From Nitzschia sp. pyKryTriq1 (taxonomy: Eukaryota; Bacillariophyta; Bacillariophyceae; Bacillariales; Bacillariaceae): a stretch of 64,000 nucleotides of DNA. Where the stretch lies: assembly GCA_956465555.1 (NCBI GenBank), contig OY101115.1, forward strand, positions 4,192,120 to 4,256,119. Direction: 5' to 3'. Of the stretch, positions 1 through 10,130 are shown piece by piece. The notes under the pieces are model-generated. The model was not told where the DNA came from, did no database searches, and saw only the letters and a list, made by a program, of their open reading frames with translations. Within the stretch, counting starts at the first letter, position 1; every line of letters begins with the position of its first letter. A program made the position numbers and the translations under genes.

Positions 1-1
1 C

Positions 2-568
2 TTGGCTGACAGTGAAAACAGCCGCAGGCTAGAACAAGCGGCGGCCGCGGCTGGGAAGCCACAAAAGAAGAGGAAACGAGCATCTACTGGAACACTCACG
101 GTCCAATCTACCGGATCTTCTCTTAGCAGTAATACCTTTCCTGCTCCTGTAGCAGCAGATGATCCTCCCGAGGATGAGGTCACACCACCACCACCACCAT
201 CAGCAGCAGCAGCAGCAAGACGACAACCCTCTCCTGAGCCAGCAACATTCATCATGGGGGAACCAGCAACAGAACCTGAGATGAATGGCAATCATCATCC
301 TACATTATCACAGTCGACAAAATCGGTCGATGCCTTGTTGGCATTGACAGAAAAACAATTCAAAATAATGGGGAAATCAATGAAGAGATTGAGACGTGAG
401 ATTAAAAAGAATCGAGATGAGATTCGTGAGGAAGTGAGAGCGGAGCTGATGGAAGAATACGGATTGCTACGACGTCGCGACGACGATGATGATGATGACG
501 ACGACGAGGACAGTGATCCCCCAAGGACGAGTTCGACAAAGAAGAAAAGAAGGAATGGGAGAAAGTAG
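2..568 (+). CDS. C-terminal part of an acidic coiled-coil protein (5' end outside window)
   Basis: The frame is open from the left edge of the window to a TAG at 566-568 and has no ATG at its visible beginning, so the gene's 5' part probably lies outside. The visible 188 residues carry a basic stretch (KKRKRAS) near residue 22 that could be a nuclear localisation signal, a Pro/Ala-rich disordered part, a charged helix around residues 110-150 (SMKRLRREIKKNRDEIREE) likely to form a coiled coil, then a run of nine Asp and a Lys/Arg-rich tail (KKKRRNGRK). A basic head, acidic tract and basic tail suggest a nuclear or nucleic-acid-associated protein, but no domain family is recognisable. Function unknown. 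Confidence 0.6.
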   Translation: MADSENSRRLEQAAAAAGKPQKKRKRASTGTLTVQSTGSSLSSNTFPAPVAADDPPEDEVTPPPPPSAAAAARRQPSPEPATFIMGEPATEPEMNGNHHPTLSQSTKSVDALLALTEKQFKIMGKSMKRLRREIKKNRDEIREEVRAELMEEYGLLRRRDDDDDDDDDEDSDPPRTSSTKKKRRNGRK

Positions 569-985
569 TACTTGTACTCGTACTGTATCGTACTGTACAA
601 GTAGTTGTTGCAAATAGACAAGAAGTAGTAGAATGGTTCTACGAACCAGTACGTACTTTAGTCTACAAGTACAGAAGAAGAGTCATCGGTGCAAGTGGGG
701 ACCCCACCAGCAGAGGTATCAGGGCTGGGGCTGTTCGTACCGGTAGTAGTTTATTTGTGCGTTTTTGAATTTGCTGTATTTAGTCAAAGGAGTCAAAGCC
801 TGTTTTTCGGCACGGCAGGCAGGCCTGCACGCGCATTTGAGCTTTTGCCATTCTCATCATCGCGCTTTTTTATTATTTGCTTCTTGCATGATCTGGTGGA
901 CATCGCGCTGTTTGCTTCTTGTATTCTCGCGGACGATGGAAGAAATGCCACAGTTGACGACAATGACACATCTTGTTACACAAAG
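569..985. other. Intergenic region with GTAC-rich tract
   Basis: No gene is supported here. About the first 110 bases (570-680) contain repeated GTAC and TACTCGTAC/ACTGTAC motifs, an early example of the palindromic tracts found throughout the window. The part from 689 onward is open in the frame of the downstream glycosyltransferase, but the first in-frame ATG is at 986, so this open stretch is treated as 5' leader. Confidence 0.6.
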
Positions 986-3678
986 ATGGCACACGCGGCG
1001 CCTAATCGTAGTCGGAAGTCTCTACGAACAGTATTAGGAAGCGCTATCAGTCAACGATCTAGGCGCCACACGGCCACAAAGGGGGTGTCTTTGCGTCTAG
1101 CCTTTACCGTCATTGCCAGCTTTGTCTTGCTCCCTGTTTTGTATTTGCAATATCATCTAGTCAAAATCCCTCCTCACTCGCATCCGCACAAGATTCGAGA
1201 CGATCTGCAACACTTTCAGCGGCGACAAAGCCGTGACCGAAGCCGTCATGGTTCTCCATCGGCATCATCATCGACATCGTTACCCTCGCTGGGGGGCAGC
1301 ACACCACCACGAATCTTGACGGCGTATTTGGAACCCCCTTCGACGCTGACTTACAAAAGTGGTAACATGCCTCAATTCTCCCGCAAAACTACGGCCGCCT
1401 CATTGACCAAGTTGGAATTCCCGCAAGTCGGATGGTGTGATCCCACTCATCGTGTTTTGCCCGATCTTCCCATTGACGAATATCCAGAAGATGATCCCTT
1501 TTTGCCTTGGATCCATGACTATTTTGTGTCGGAAGATGCGCGATTTGTTCGATTTGTCAGTCAGAACAAACGCCGATGTGATACGGGAGAACATCACAAG
1601 GATACCATGTCATTCTGGGAGCCACAGGTGACGTTGTTCCAATCCATTCCTATAGTAGAAGTGGAACCCGACAGAGGTACGAGTACTGGCAAGGGCCCTA
1701 AGGCTCGGTTGGCGAGCTCGATGGAGGAGGCGACTCATCCCGCCACTCGGTTCCAGTGTCGTTTCTTTCGGCGGGCGACGAATGAGACGATCACGACTTG
1801 GTCCATCTTCAAGTTTGACTACGAATACGTCACTTGGAGGAAGCTACGACGTCCCATGATGGATCGAGAGGGTGGAAAGGATACTGCCATGTTTTGGCTA
1901 TCGACTCTACTTTTTTCGTGTCCTGTTCCTGACGAATGGCAATCCTTACTGATAATGGACGACACCTCTTCCTTGGAACGTAGTAGAAGTCTGCCGGACT
2001 TGTATTTGGATTTGATCCCGATACGGACTCCGATTCGTGAATATCATTTGCTTTTGACTGTCAACCATACGGGACCTGAAGAATTTGCCAAACTTCAATC
2101 TCAACTCTATCCTTTGGAAAGTGTCTTTGGGATGAAGCAGTTTTTACCGTTTTACGAGGATGCTGGGCGTTGGGCCAACCTTCCCATCTGCCCACGTCCC
2201 CCAGAGGAACATGTAAGGCGTCGTGCCATGGCACCCGCTGCTGGATCGACGACGATAACTGCAGGTATCGACAAGGAGGGTAGTGTCTCTACAAGCGAAA
2301 TGAGTGTGGAAACTGCATCAAAGGTCCCCTTCCAGTTTGTCGCTTGTACTTGGACTGCCGCATCGTACACACGAAGAGGGGATGTCATTCGAGTGTCCGA
2401 TTCGGCAGCTCGTTTGCGCGAATGGATCGTATTTCATTTGATGGTAGGCGTCGAACATGTCTACATTTACGACAACACAGACATCACCAACAGTACTACT
2501 GCTTCTCAATTGTGGCATGTAACACAAGAGTTTCCAGAGGAGCAAGTCACGTACCATGCCTGGCCTTGTAAAATTTGCAACAACAATCGACCCGCACATC
2601 CAAATCCGGGAGAGCGATCCTCGCAATATTCCGCAGAAAATAGTTGTCGAGAACGATATGGACCACTCACGGAATGGATGACATTTATTGATGTTGACGA
2701 ATACCTCATTCCCATGAAGGCAGTGGCTAATGTTGCGGCGGAGAAGGGACTACACTATGACTGGCGTCCCATCCTCGACGAGATGAAGGCCAAGGGTGTT
2801 CCGATTCTACAGTTTCTGTCTAGCCGCGCCAGACCAAGAGTGGATCTGATGGAGTAAGTCAATTGTTGTGAACGAAACCAGAGAGTGCAACGATTGTTTG
2901 GAACTCTTCCTCATCTTTGTTTTTTCCAACTTCAATGTACGTACGTAACCGAATAGAGATCTAGAGGACCAATCAATGTGCAAGGATCCCACCGGACAGA
3001 AAAATAACAAATACCCAAATACGGATAGTTGCATTGGACCCAAAAAGGAAGAAACATTTTTGAATACTTACAACTGTGACTACATTCGCCCCCCGAAACC
3101 CCAGCGGTTTGATCGAGCACGGAAGCAAATTTATCAAACCAGTTATGTTTGGAGTCATTTTGTCCATTGTAAGTTGACAAGCCAAGCGAAGAAAAGGTGC
3201 GGCAGAGCCAAAAGACAGAAAATAATGATTCTCACACTTTCTTTGCGCCTTAGACTCAACCGTGACAGCAGACTACGCTGAAACGTATTCGGAATTCCAG
3301 GAAAAACATAACGATGGATCGGGGGGCAAATTTCTCTCAAAGGCCAGTGGACCTTCCTGGACAAGCCAGTATCCAGAAGTATTTGTTGATGAATTGGCAA
3401 CTGGAGCTTTGATCCATGCCAGAAGCGTCATGCCACACGAAACGCGTCGTCGATCTGCCGAATGTAGTCTGGGTTCCAGAGTGGCTTGCATGGTAGGCTA
3501 TCTCTGTGAGGATACAGTCGAATTCATCGACGAAAAGCATCAGGCGAACGTTTTCAACAATTCGGATGGATCATACTGCAATTGTTGGGAGAATGCCGTG
3601 GTAACTCAAAGTTTAGTACCTCGATTGGTGGAACGCATGCAAGAACACACAACTCAAAACGTAGTATCAAAGAACTAA
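986..3678 (+). CDS. Glycosyltransferase family 92 (DUF23) type II membrane protein, copy A
   Basis: Model of three exons, 986-2853, 2957-3168 and 3254-3678 (834 aa), with GT-AG introns of 103 and 85 bp. The frames join exactly and match the paralog at 10131-12919 across the second junction (FVH|YSTVT). The ATG at 986 gives a short basic cytosolic tail, one membrane helix at about residues 36-59 (LAFTVIASFVLLPVLYL) and a large luminal domain, the topology of Golgi glycosyltransferases. The C-terminal half has the family-92 hallmarks: VACTWTAASYTRRGD, REWIVFHLMVGVEHVYIYDN, ERSSQYSAENSCRERYG and the metal/nucleotide-sugar DxD motif in FIDVDEYLIP (about residue 569). Family-92 enzymes include beta-galactosyltransferases; donor and acceptor here are unknown. 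The N-terminal 350 residues resemble only the paralog. Confidence 0.82.
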
Positions 3679-3814
3679 ATACTTCGCGGTGACATCTAGT
3701 CAATGTCTACTCCAGTAATTACATCTATTAGATTCAGGATGGGGAAGCTTTGTTATGAACTTTGAGATTGTAAGATGATATTGAGCTTCCTAGTAGCTTT
3801 TCCCACCATCGTCG

Positions 3815-6296
3815 TTAGTTGCTCAGGGAGGGCAGCGCCAAATAGTCTTCGGAGAGTTCTTCCGCATCGTCGGGATCAGAAGATTCTTCTACGCTCTTGT
3901 TATCAGGAAAGTCAATCGCTCTTGGCTTTAAATTTTCCGGTTCAAACCATCCTCGACCACAAAAGCCCAACACTTGTGGCCACAAATCCACAAACACGAC
4001 ACCTTCCTGCTCCAGTCTCTTTCCAACGCGCAAAAGTTCCATGATGGCCTTGCGATCCTGAGGCGTAAAGAGGAGGTGTCGATCGGGGGACCAACTTTGC
4101 TCGGCCTTGGAAATTAAATCCTTGCACTCGTCAATGGCACTTTGCGTCAGACAATTCCACGGCTTTGAGGAATTGATGGGTTCTTGAGGAATCATGGAGC
4201 GGAGTACTGGTGAAGTCACAGGAGAGGTGCTCGACGAACGGGATCGAATTCGATTCCGGTTGGGAGTCTCTGGAGCTTCCGGTGATGGGGGTCGCCTGGC
4301 CCTGGGCGTATCAGGAAGTGCAAAAAAGGCATTGGGACCGCCGCTTACTCGAGGACTGCCGCTATCTGTGCCGTTGTTCGGTCGAAGATCAATGCGCGCT
4401 CCAGCATGGAGCAATTCCCGAAGAACGTCGCTGCTCCCACGTGCTACGGCTACATGGATCGGCAAACGCCCACTCAAGTCGGGAGTCTCCATTGCGGCCT
4501 TGGACATGAGGTGTCCCAAAAGAACGTGTGAGGCCTTGTGGGCATTGTAGTGAGCACAGTAGTGCAGCGGAGTGTAACCACTGAAACGAGAATGGGGGTG
4601 GATTGAGGCTGCACCATGACCATCTTCCTGAGGTGCTCCAGCACATCGGGCAGTCAAGTCGGCACCTTTCTTCAATAGCAAATGGGCGGCATCCGAAGCG
4701 TCCTCCTGCGCTGCGAAGCAAAGAGGCGTGGCCCCGCTGTTAGCACGAGCGTCCACTCTCGCTCCCTTGTCCACGAGGAGTTCGATAGACTCGGAAGAGT
4801 TACTATATGCCGCATCGTGCAATGGTGTCCAACCAGAAGGGTGGGCACGTGCGTTGGGGTTTGCGTCATACTCCAACAACAACGAAACACATTCCGTTTC
4901 ATTTTTGAAGGCAGCCCAGTGAAGCGGAGTGTTGCCATGCCCATCGGCGGACCCATGAGGTCGAAGGAAGGTCCTTGATGAGAATCCATCATGTTTGAAT
5001 GCGCATGATCGAATCAAAGAAGATTGGGTGCTTTCTGGCAGAATGGTATTTTCCAGCAAGGCCCTTGCGGCGTCCAACTGCTTCATCTCCCCAGTCCGAA
5101 CGCGTTGAGACAATTCCCTGAATTGACGCAACAAAGCAACGTAGTCTCCCTTTGGGATCACTGGTCGGCTACTTTCTCGTCTAAAATGGCGCACATTCAA
5201 GGTAATCGGTGGGAATGAGCCCGCGGGTTCAGAGCTGGCTCCTGTGAACAGACTCGAAGGACGCAGTGACAGAGTCTCCGGAAAGAAGGGGGCGCCAGCT
5301 GATGCACTTCTGCCTCGTTCCTTTTCCATATTTTGAGAGCACTTCTTTCCGATTTCCAGCAAAAGCGTCAAACATCCAATTGAACCATTGCAAGCAGCCT
5401 CGTGAACCATGAGGCGGCGAAAGGCAGTGTGCGAAGCTCGTCCATCAGCACCCATACTCAATAGAAACGCTAACACCAAGGGCAAGTCCATTGCACACGC
5501 CAAATGTAGGATTGTTCCCGCTCCGCCGGATGCACCCGCAGAAGACCCTCCTAGTGGTGGTGGGGTTGCATTGGCGACCGAGCCATCAAAGATAGGAGGG
5601 ATATGCTCGTTTCCGTCGGGCGGAGTAGTGTCTCCGGCTTTATTGTATACGCATAGGTCGGCTGGAGGCCGCGAGTCACTGAGAGCATTAGCGGTTTCCC
5701 AGAGTAGCAGAGCTGCCTCCCTCGGAACCCTTGACGGATTAAGCGATGTTGCATCTACCGATGCCTTATTTTCTTCCGTCCCCATGAGTCCTGACAACTC
5801 CTGAAGCAAATGCAAAAACGCGGCGTCATCTTCACTTCGCGCCACAGAACTTGGACCCGAGAAATCATTCGGCTGCTGAGAAAATTCATCCAGTTTCTCC
5901 TCTGTTCGTTTCCCGGGATCGACATAGACAGTTCAAAAAACAAATTGAGTACGCATATCACACGTGATACAAGAGATCATTTGACACCAGCATGAGAACA
6001 GCACAATAGTGCCGAGGAAAACAGGGAAAAAGGATACGGTCCGCACGCTTCCATCACCAATACTCGTGGCCAAGCTTTTCCAAGTTATCGCCCCACGAAA
6101 TTCAAAATAAATCCTTACCGGCTTTTGTGTAGAACTCTTGTTGCTGGGCCCACCGACTTTTCATCGACATGTAGGAGGCCAAAGAATTTCTGGCGTTCGC
6201 CGCATAAAGCTTCACCAAAGCCTCATGGTCGTTGGCCACAACTGCATCAAATAGCATCGTCCCTGGGTGCCCCACAACAGGGGACGAAGTTTCCAT
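3815..6296 (-). CDS. Ankyrin-repeat protein (two exons)
   Basis: Exon 1 runs from the ATG at 6296 down to 6119, exon 2 from 5901 down to the stop at 3815 (754 aa). The intron has a good GTAAGG donor; the AG used at 5903-5902 is the one that keeps frame but has a modest pyrimidine tract, so that boundary is less certain. Exon 1 already encodes an ankyrin-like helix pair (TMLFDAVVANDHEALVKLY). The body has clear ankyrin units such as TILHLACAMDLPLVLAFLL, GNTPLHWAAFKNETECVSLL, GWTPLHDAAYSNSSESIELL, GATPLCFAAQEDASDAAHLL, GYTPLHYCAHYNAHKASHVL and GRLPIHVAVARGSSDVLREL, followed by a Ser/Pro/Arg-rich linker and an acidic tail. No enzymatic or membrane domain is seen, so a protein-binding scaffold is the likely role. 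Its 3' end is only 136 bp from that of glycosyltransferase A. Confidence 0.78.
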
Positions 6297-7696
6297 GGTT
6301 GGTGGTTGAACGAATAATTTGTGAGCCTTATTCAAACAGTAATCCACACACAAACTGTGTCTAAAGTAAGGGATCGGTCGGTGATGACAGCCAGTGTGGA
6401 TCGAATTCTTCTCTGCTTCCGTTCAATGTTCCTGCTCAAAATTTTGCCTGCGTGTGTGTTCGTCGTGATGTCGATCTCGCTCCCTTTTCTCACTACTCGA
6501 ATACGTCTCGCGCGTTCCCACATGAAACCTCGTTCGTTTCAACGCAAATGACTCGATCAGGTCCAACGCGAATTCGCAGCGCCCGAGATACACGGGGCAC
6601 AACCCGGGATCTAAATTATTCTATCCCGAGACGGCTTTCTCCGGTTGGCCATTCACTATGGGTGAGATCGTGCCTGTACGACATGCTATTTTTTAAGTAA
6701 ATTTATACAGGTATTAAAATCTGAATAAGATCATTGAATTTTATTATGTGCCCCACTTGTTGTCACAATGGCGCCTCAACGCTCCCAACGGAGTTCAACC
6801 AGCATAATAAAAACTAGTTCCCGCCAAATCTCCGGCGCCCTTATGCCAGCCAACGGTCGAATAAATAAGCATGTTGAATCGGTGGGACTTGTCATCCTCG
6901 CAAGGCGCACTCCTGAAAGTATGTTTTTCATGTTTGAGGGGCACGATGATACCAAGACAACCAGGGTGGGATCAGCTACACATCCCGGAGTGGGACTTGC
7001 ATCTCAAGAGTAGACCTAGCAGTAGTAGCAGTAGTACTAAGCTACGAGTAGAGGTAAAGATAGAGAAACGGCAACTACTACTAGTAGTACCGCTTGGTAG
7101 GGCCTCTATTTAGGCCACCAAGACTACTAAACACATCAACCGTGACTTAAAAAGATCTAGAAGATATGGATCGGCATGGGCTAAGACGCCCTTCCGATGC
7201 GTAAACGACTCAACAAGAGAACGAAAGAAGCACATCAGAAAAAGGAGAAGGTTCCGATGATGATGATTCGATGATTCTTCTTCTTCGGCATGCATGAGAA
7301 ACTTCGCATCAACATCGTGACACCACGCACGTGTTCGGTGTTCTGCCGTTCGGGAACATACAAGGTACTGTACTTGTACGGTACACCTGGAACATAGTGC
7401 GGTACAGTAATGGTACCAGGTACCGTGAAGATATGATACCGCCCGGTATCCCTCTCCAAAGATTCGAACGGGTCCCGCTGACAGTGCTATCATCTGATAC
7501 TGTACCCTACCTCCTGGCACCTATCCTTGGTATTACCGACCAGAAACTACTAACTACTTCTTTTCAATATGAGGAGTCTCTGCCAACTAGATCCGGCTCC
7601 AGCACTGAAAGTGTCTACAATTCTAGTAGCTTTGCTCTACTCTACAAAGTAACGATATGCTAACGTTGGCCTGGTTTCGTAGTCGAGTTCACGGCC
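6297..7696. other. 1.4-kb intergenic region, no supported gene
   Basis: This lies between the ankyrin gene start and the 3' end of the unknown protein gene at 7697. It holds only short, unconvincing open frames (one begins at an ATG at 6768 and ends at 7013). At about 7014-7110 there is TAGTAG/CTACTA-rich sequence, and at about 7365-7510 a GTAC tract with GGTACC and TGGTACCAGG elements. No tRNA or known repeat family was recognised. Confidence 0.5.
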
Positions 7697-9346
7697 TCAA
7701 ATACGAAGTTCCTTGTTTTTCTTTTGGGTTTGCTGCTTGACCTTTCGCTGATTTCTTCGTTGTTGCCGTTGCTGGTGCTTACGAAACGACTTGGTAGCCA
7801 CATCTGGGCTGTACATCAAAGCGTCGCTCATGACGGCCGTCTCCAGTAGTGTTTCCACGCGGCGCATATTTCCTTCTCTTTGCGCTGGTACGAGTTCTTC
7901 CAGCCACTCTCGCAACAGTTGACGATCTTCTCCAAAGTGTATCGAGTACGTTTCGCGTGGATATTCTTGCAAAAATGGCAAGAGTAGATCCAACAAGAAA
8001 CGCTTGGAATGATGAATCATCGATGATGATGCTGCCATCTCGCCAGCATCGACTTGAAGACTGCCTTGATGGTCGGGCTCCTCAAAGTCAAGCATACCAA
8101 AGAGGATACAACAAAGGTCAATGTGCAACAATGCCGGACTGTACTGGACTTCCCCGTCATTCTCTTCGTGGACCAGGTCATCTACCGCAGTTTCCTTCTT
8201 GTGTCGATGGACGGCATGATCGTCTTCATTGTTACCACCACTGGTAGTTTTACAGGAGTCGTTTGTTGGTTCTTCGGGGATACCAATCGCGAAGGCAAAC
8301 ATGCGAGGTCCCTTTGCCGGTGGACCGGCATGAACATGGTTGGCACCTCCCGCAATCAATGTCGTCCCTGGATCGCACTCTTGGAGAAAAAGAGAATGCG
8401 AGACTGGCTGATATAACCTTCCGAAGTTGGCCAAGTGCGCGTTGAGAGTTTGCCAAGCCTTGCTGAAATATTTGGCATATGGCTTGGTTGATAAAACAAC
8501 ATCACCCATGGTCGTCAAGAGAGTTTGGATTGGAAATGGTACATGGGCCCGTTCCCCACTACTACAGCCTGTCGTTGTTGCCTCCCAGTGATGCAACAAA
8601 TCCAAACAACTGTCAATACTGGTACCAGTAGGGTCGTCGTCGTCGTCGTCCTTCTCCGTGGCGTAAATAATAGTACTCGGGCAGTGATTTGACATGTACA
8701 AGCAAATTTGAAGATTCGGATTCATGTGATCAATATGTCTTACTTGTCCATGGACGGGTCCAAACGATAGGATGAACATGAGATTGCCGAGTCGATGGTA
8801 GGTGCGATCTTCAATGACAGTCTTTTTAGTCAATGGATCCTCATTGTCGTCGTCGCACCATTGCCGTTTTTCGCTTCGTTTGTTACACATGGTGAGCATA
8901 TATTGTTGCAATTTCTCCACTGTCAATGATATTTGTGGGTACTTGACAGAAAATGCTTCCATCAGTGCCTCTGCCGCTCCCTGTTTTGCTGACGACTGCG
9001 GTTTTTGCGGTTGCGGTTCCTCTGCTTCTTCTTCTTGTCGTTGCTGTATAGAAACCCGATAGATAGAGTGTTCATCGTTTCCCCCTTGTAAAACCCCCAC
9101 TGAATCATCATTATTATTATTGTTTGGAGACGACGATAAATATTGCTCCAACAAGGCTTGTGTTTGCTCGGGCTGTTCGAGCAAAGCAAATTGCGCAAAG
9201 GCTTCCAAGGCACGGGCGAAGGATTCTTCCTTGGGCGTTTCGGGCTCTTCCACGGTGACACCCAAGCGAAGGAGCTCCTCTACAATCTGTTCCTTGGTCG
9301 TTGCAGTACGCATAACAGAAGCCTCTCTTATCTTCTTCGTCGTCAT
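7697..9346 (-). CDS. Unknown 549-aa protein with a possible 2OG-Fe(II) oxygenase/cupin pattern
   Basis: Single exon from an ATG at 9346. The family is not recognised with confidence. N-terminal helices (about residues 10-70) are followed by low-complexity Asn and Glu/Gln segments. Residues from about 190 look like a folded domain: HRLGNLMFILSFGPVHGQVRHIDHMNPNLQ, quoted here only in part as GQVRHIDHMNPNLQICLYMS, then later TTLIAGGANHVHAGPPAKGP and RMFAFAIGIPEE. The order HxD, then a distal His about 130 residues later, then Arg is that of double-stranded beta-helix 2-oxoglutarate dioxygenases, but this is inference from spacing only. The C-terminus is a strongly basic Gln/Arg/Lys tail. An acidic insert (seven-residue Asp run) separates the two halves. 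Confidence 0.65.
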   Translation of the reverse strand: MTTKKIREASVMRTATTKEQIVEELLRLGVTVEEPETPKEESFARALEAFAQFALLEQPEQTQALLEQYLSSSPNNNNNDDSVGVLQGGNDEHSIYRVSIQQRQEEEAEEPQPQKPQSSAKQGAAEALMEAFSVKYPQISLTVEKLQQYMLTMCNKRSEKRQWCDDDNEDPLTKKTVIEDRTYHRLGNLMFILSFGPVHGQVRHIDHMNPNLQICLYMSNHCPSTIIYATEKDDDDDDPTGTSIDSCLDLLHHWEATTTGCSSGERAHVPFPIQTLLTTMGDVVLSTKPYAKYFSKAWQTLNAHLANFGRLYQPVSHSLFLQECDPGTTLIAGGANHVHAGPPAKGPRMFAFAIGIPEEPTNDSCKTTSGGNNEDDHAVHRHKKETAVDDLVHEENDGEVQYSPALLHIDLCCILFGMLDFEEPDHQGSLQVDAGEMAASSSMIHHSKRFLLDLLLPFLQEYPRETYSIHFGEDRQLLREWLEELVPAQREGNMRRVETLLETAVMSDALMYSPDVATKSFRKHQQRQQRRNQRKVKQQTQKKNKELRI

Positions 9347-10130
9347 GCTGTAGGACGACGATTCGATGATTCTTGACGCTTGACGACGCCCCTTTCATGA
9401 GCAGGCGGCACTCAATCTCATCGTTGCCATCCTTTATTGCACTCTTTCTGAATCAATTCTTGCCGTTGTCAATGCTTGTGACGTTATCAGTACTCTTGTT
9501 CTCTCCACTCTACTATCTACTATATACCATCTACCATCTACCATCTACTAGAGCTGGAGCTAGAGCTGCAAGCTCTCTACTCTAGAGAGAGAGTTTGCAC
9601 AAAGATAGCCGAGCACGATCAAAGAGCGAGGACCGAGGATGATCGATTTTTATGTTTTTGGACTTGTGGCTTGTGGATGATGGATGTGGATGAAATAAAT
9701 ATGAAATAGCATTCGGAGCACAGGACAGACGCTAAAATAGGAGTTGATGATGATTTTTTACGTTCGAATGCATGCATTGTGTTTCAAATGTTTCGACTCA
9801 TTGGAGTCCCCTTTTTTTAATTTTTTTGTTTTGTGTGCTGGGGGGGACGGCTCAGGAAAATGACGATGACGACGAATGACGACGACGAACGATGGTGCAA
9901 AAAAATAATGGCAAACGTCCTGCTTCTATTTTATTTACAGAATTATTGCAGTAATTCTTGCTCATTGCTTCAGTGTCATGGAATGAGCACCGGCATTACA
10001 GTACAGCACGTACAAGTATCATCACACACCATACATCATAAATCATACCGATACCCAACCAAGACAGACATCGTAGTACTACCTACTACAGGTACAGTAG
10101 TACTGTAATCGATCGACAATCGACATCATC
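9347..10130. other. Head-to-head intergenic region
   Basis: A 784-bp region between two divergent starts (the unknown protein on minus and glycosyltransferase B on plus). It contains a CTAC/ACCATC-rich patch with a CTAGAGCTGG-type imperfect palindrome (about 9520-9595), T-rich runs (about 9810-9835) and, just before the ATG at 10131, a short GTAC-rich stretch (about 10070-10110). It must hold both promoters, but no specific element can be named. Confidence 0.5.

Noticed and set aside
295-621. Minus-strand Ser-rich open frame opposite the first gene
   Set aside because: It is the antisense of the poly-Asp/Lys-rich end of the plus-strand gene; long Ser runs come from the GAC/GAT repeats.
6768-7013. 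Plus-strand 81-codon ORF with an ATG (begins MAPQRSQRSS)
   Set aside because: Short, no family, no partner exon and no repeat of the pattern elsewhere; left as intergenic.
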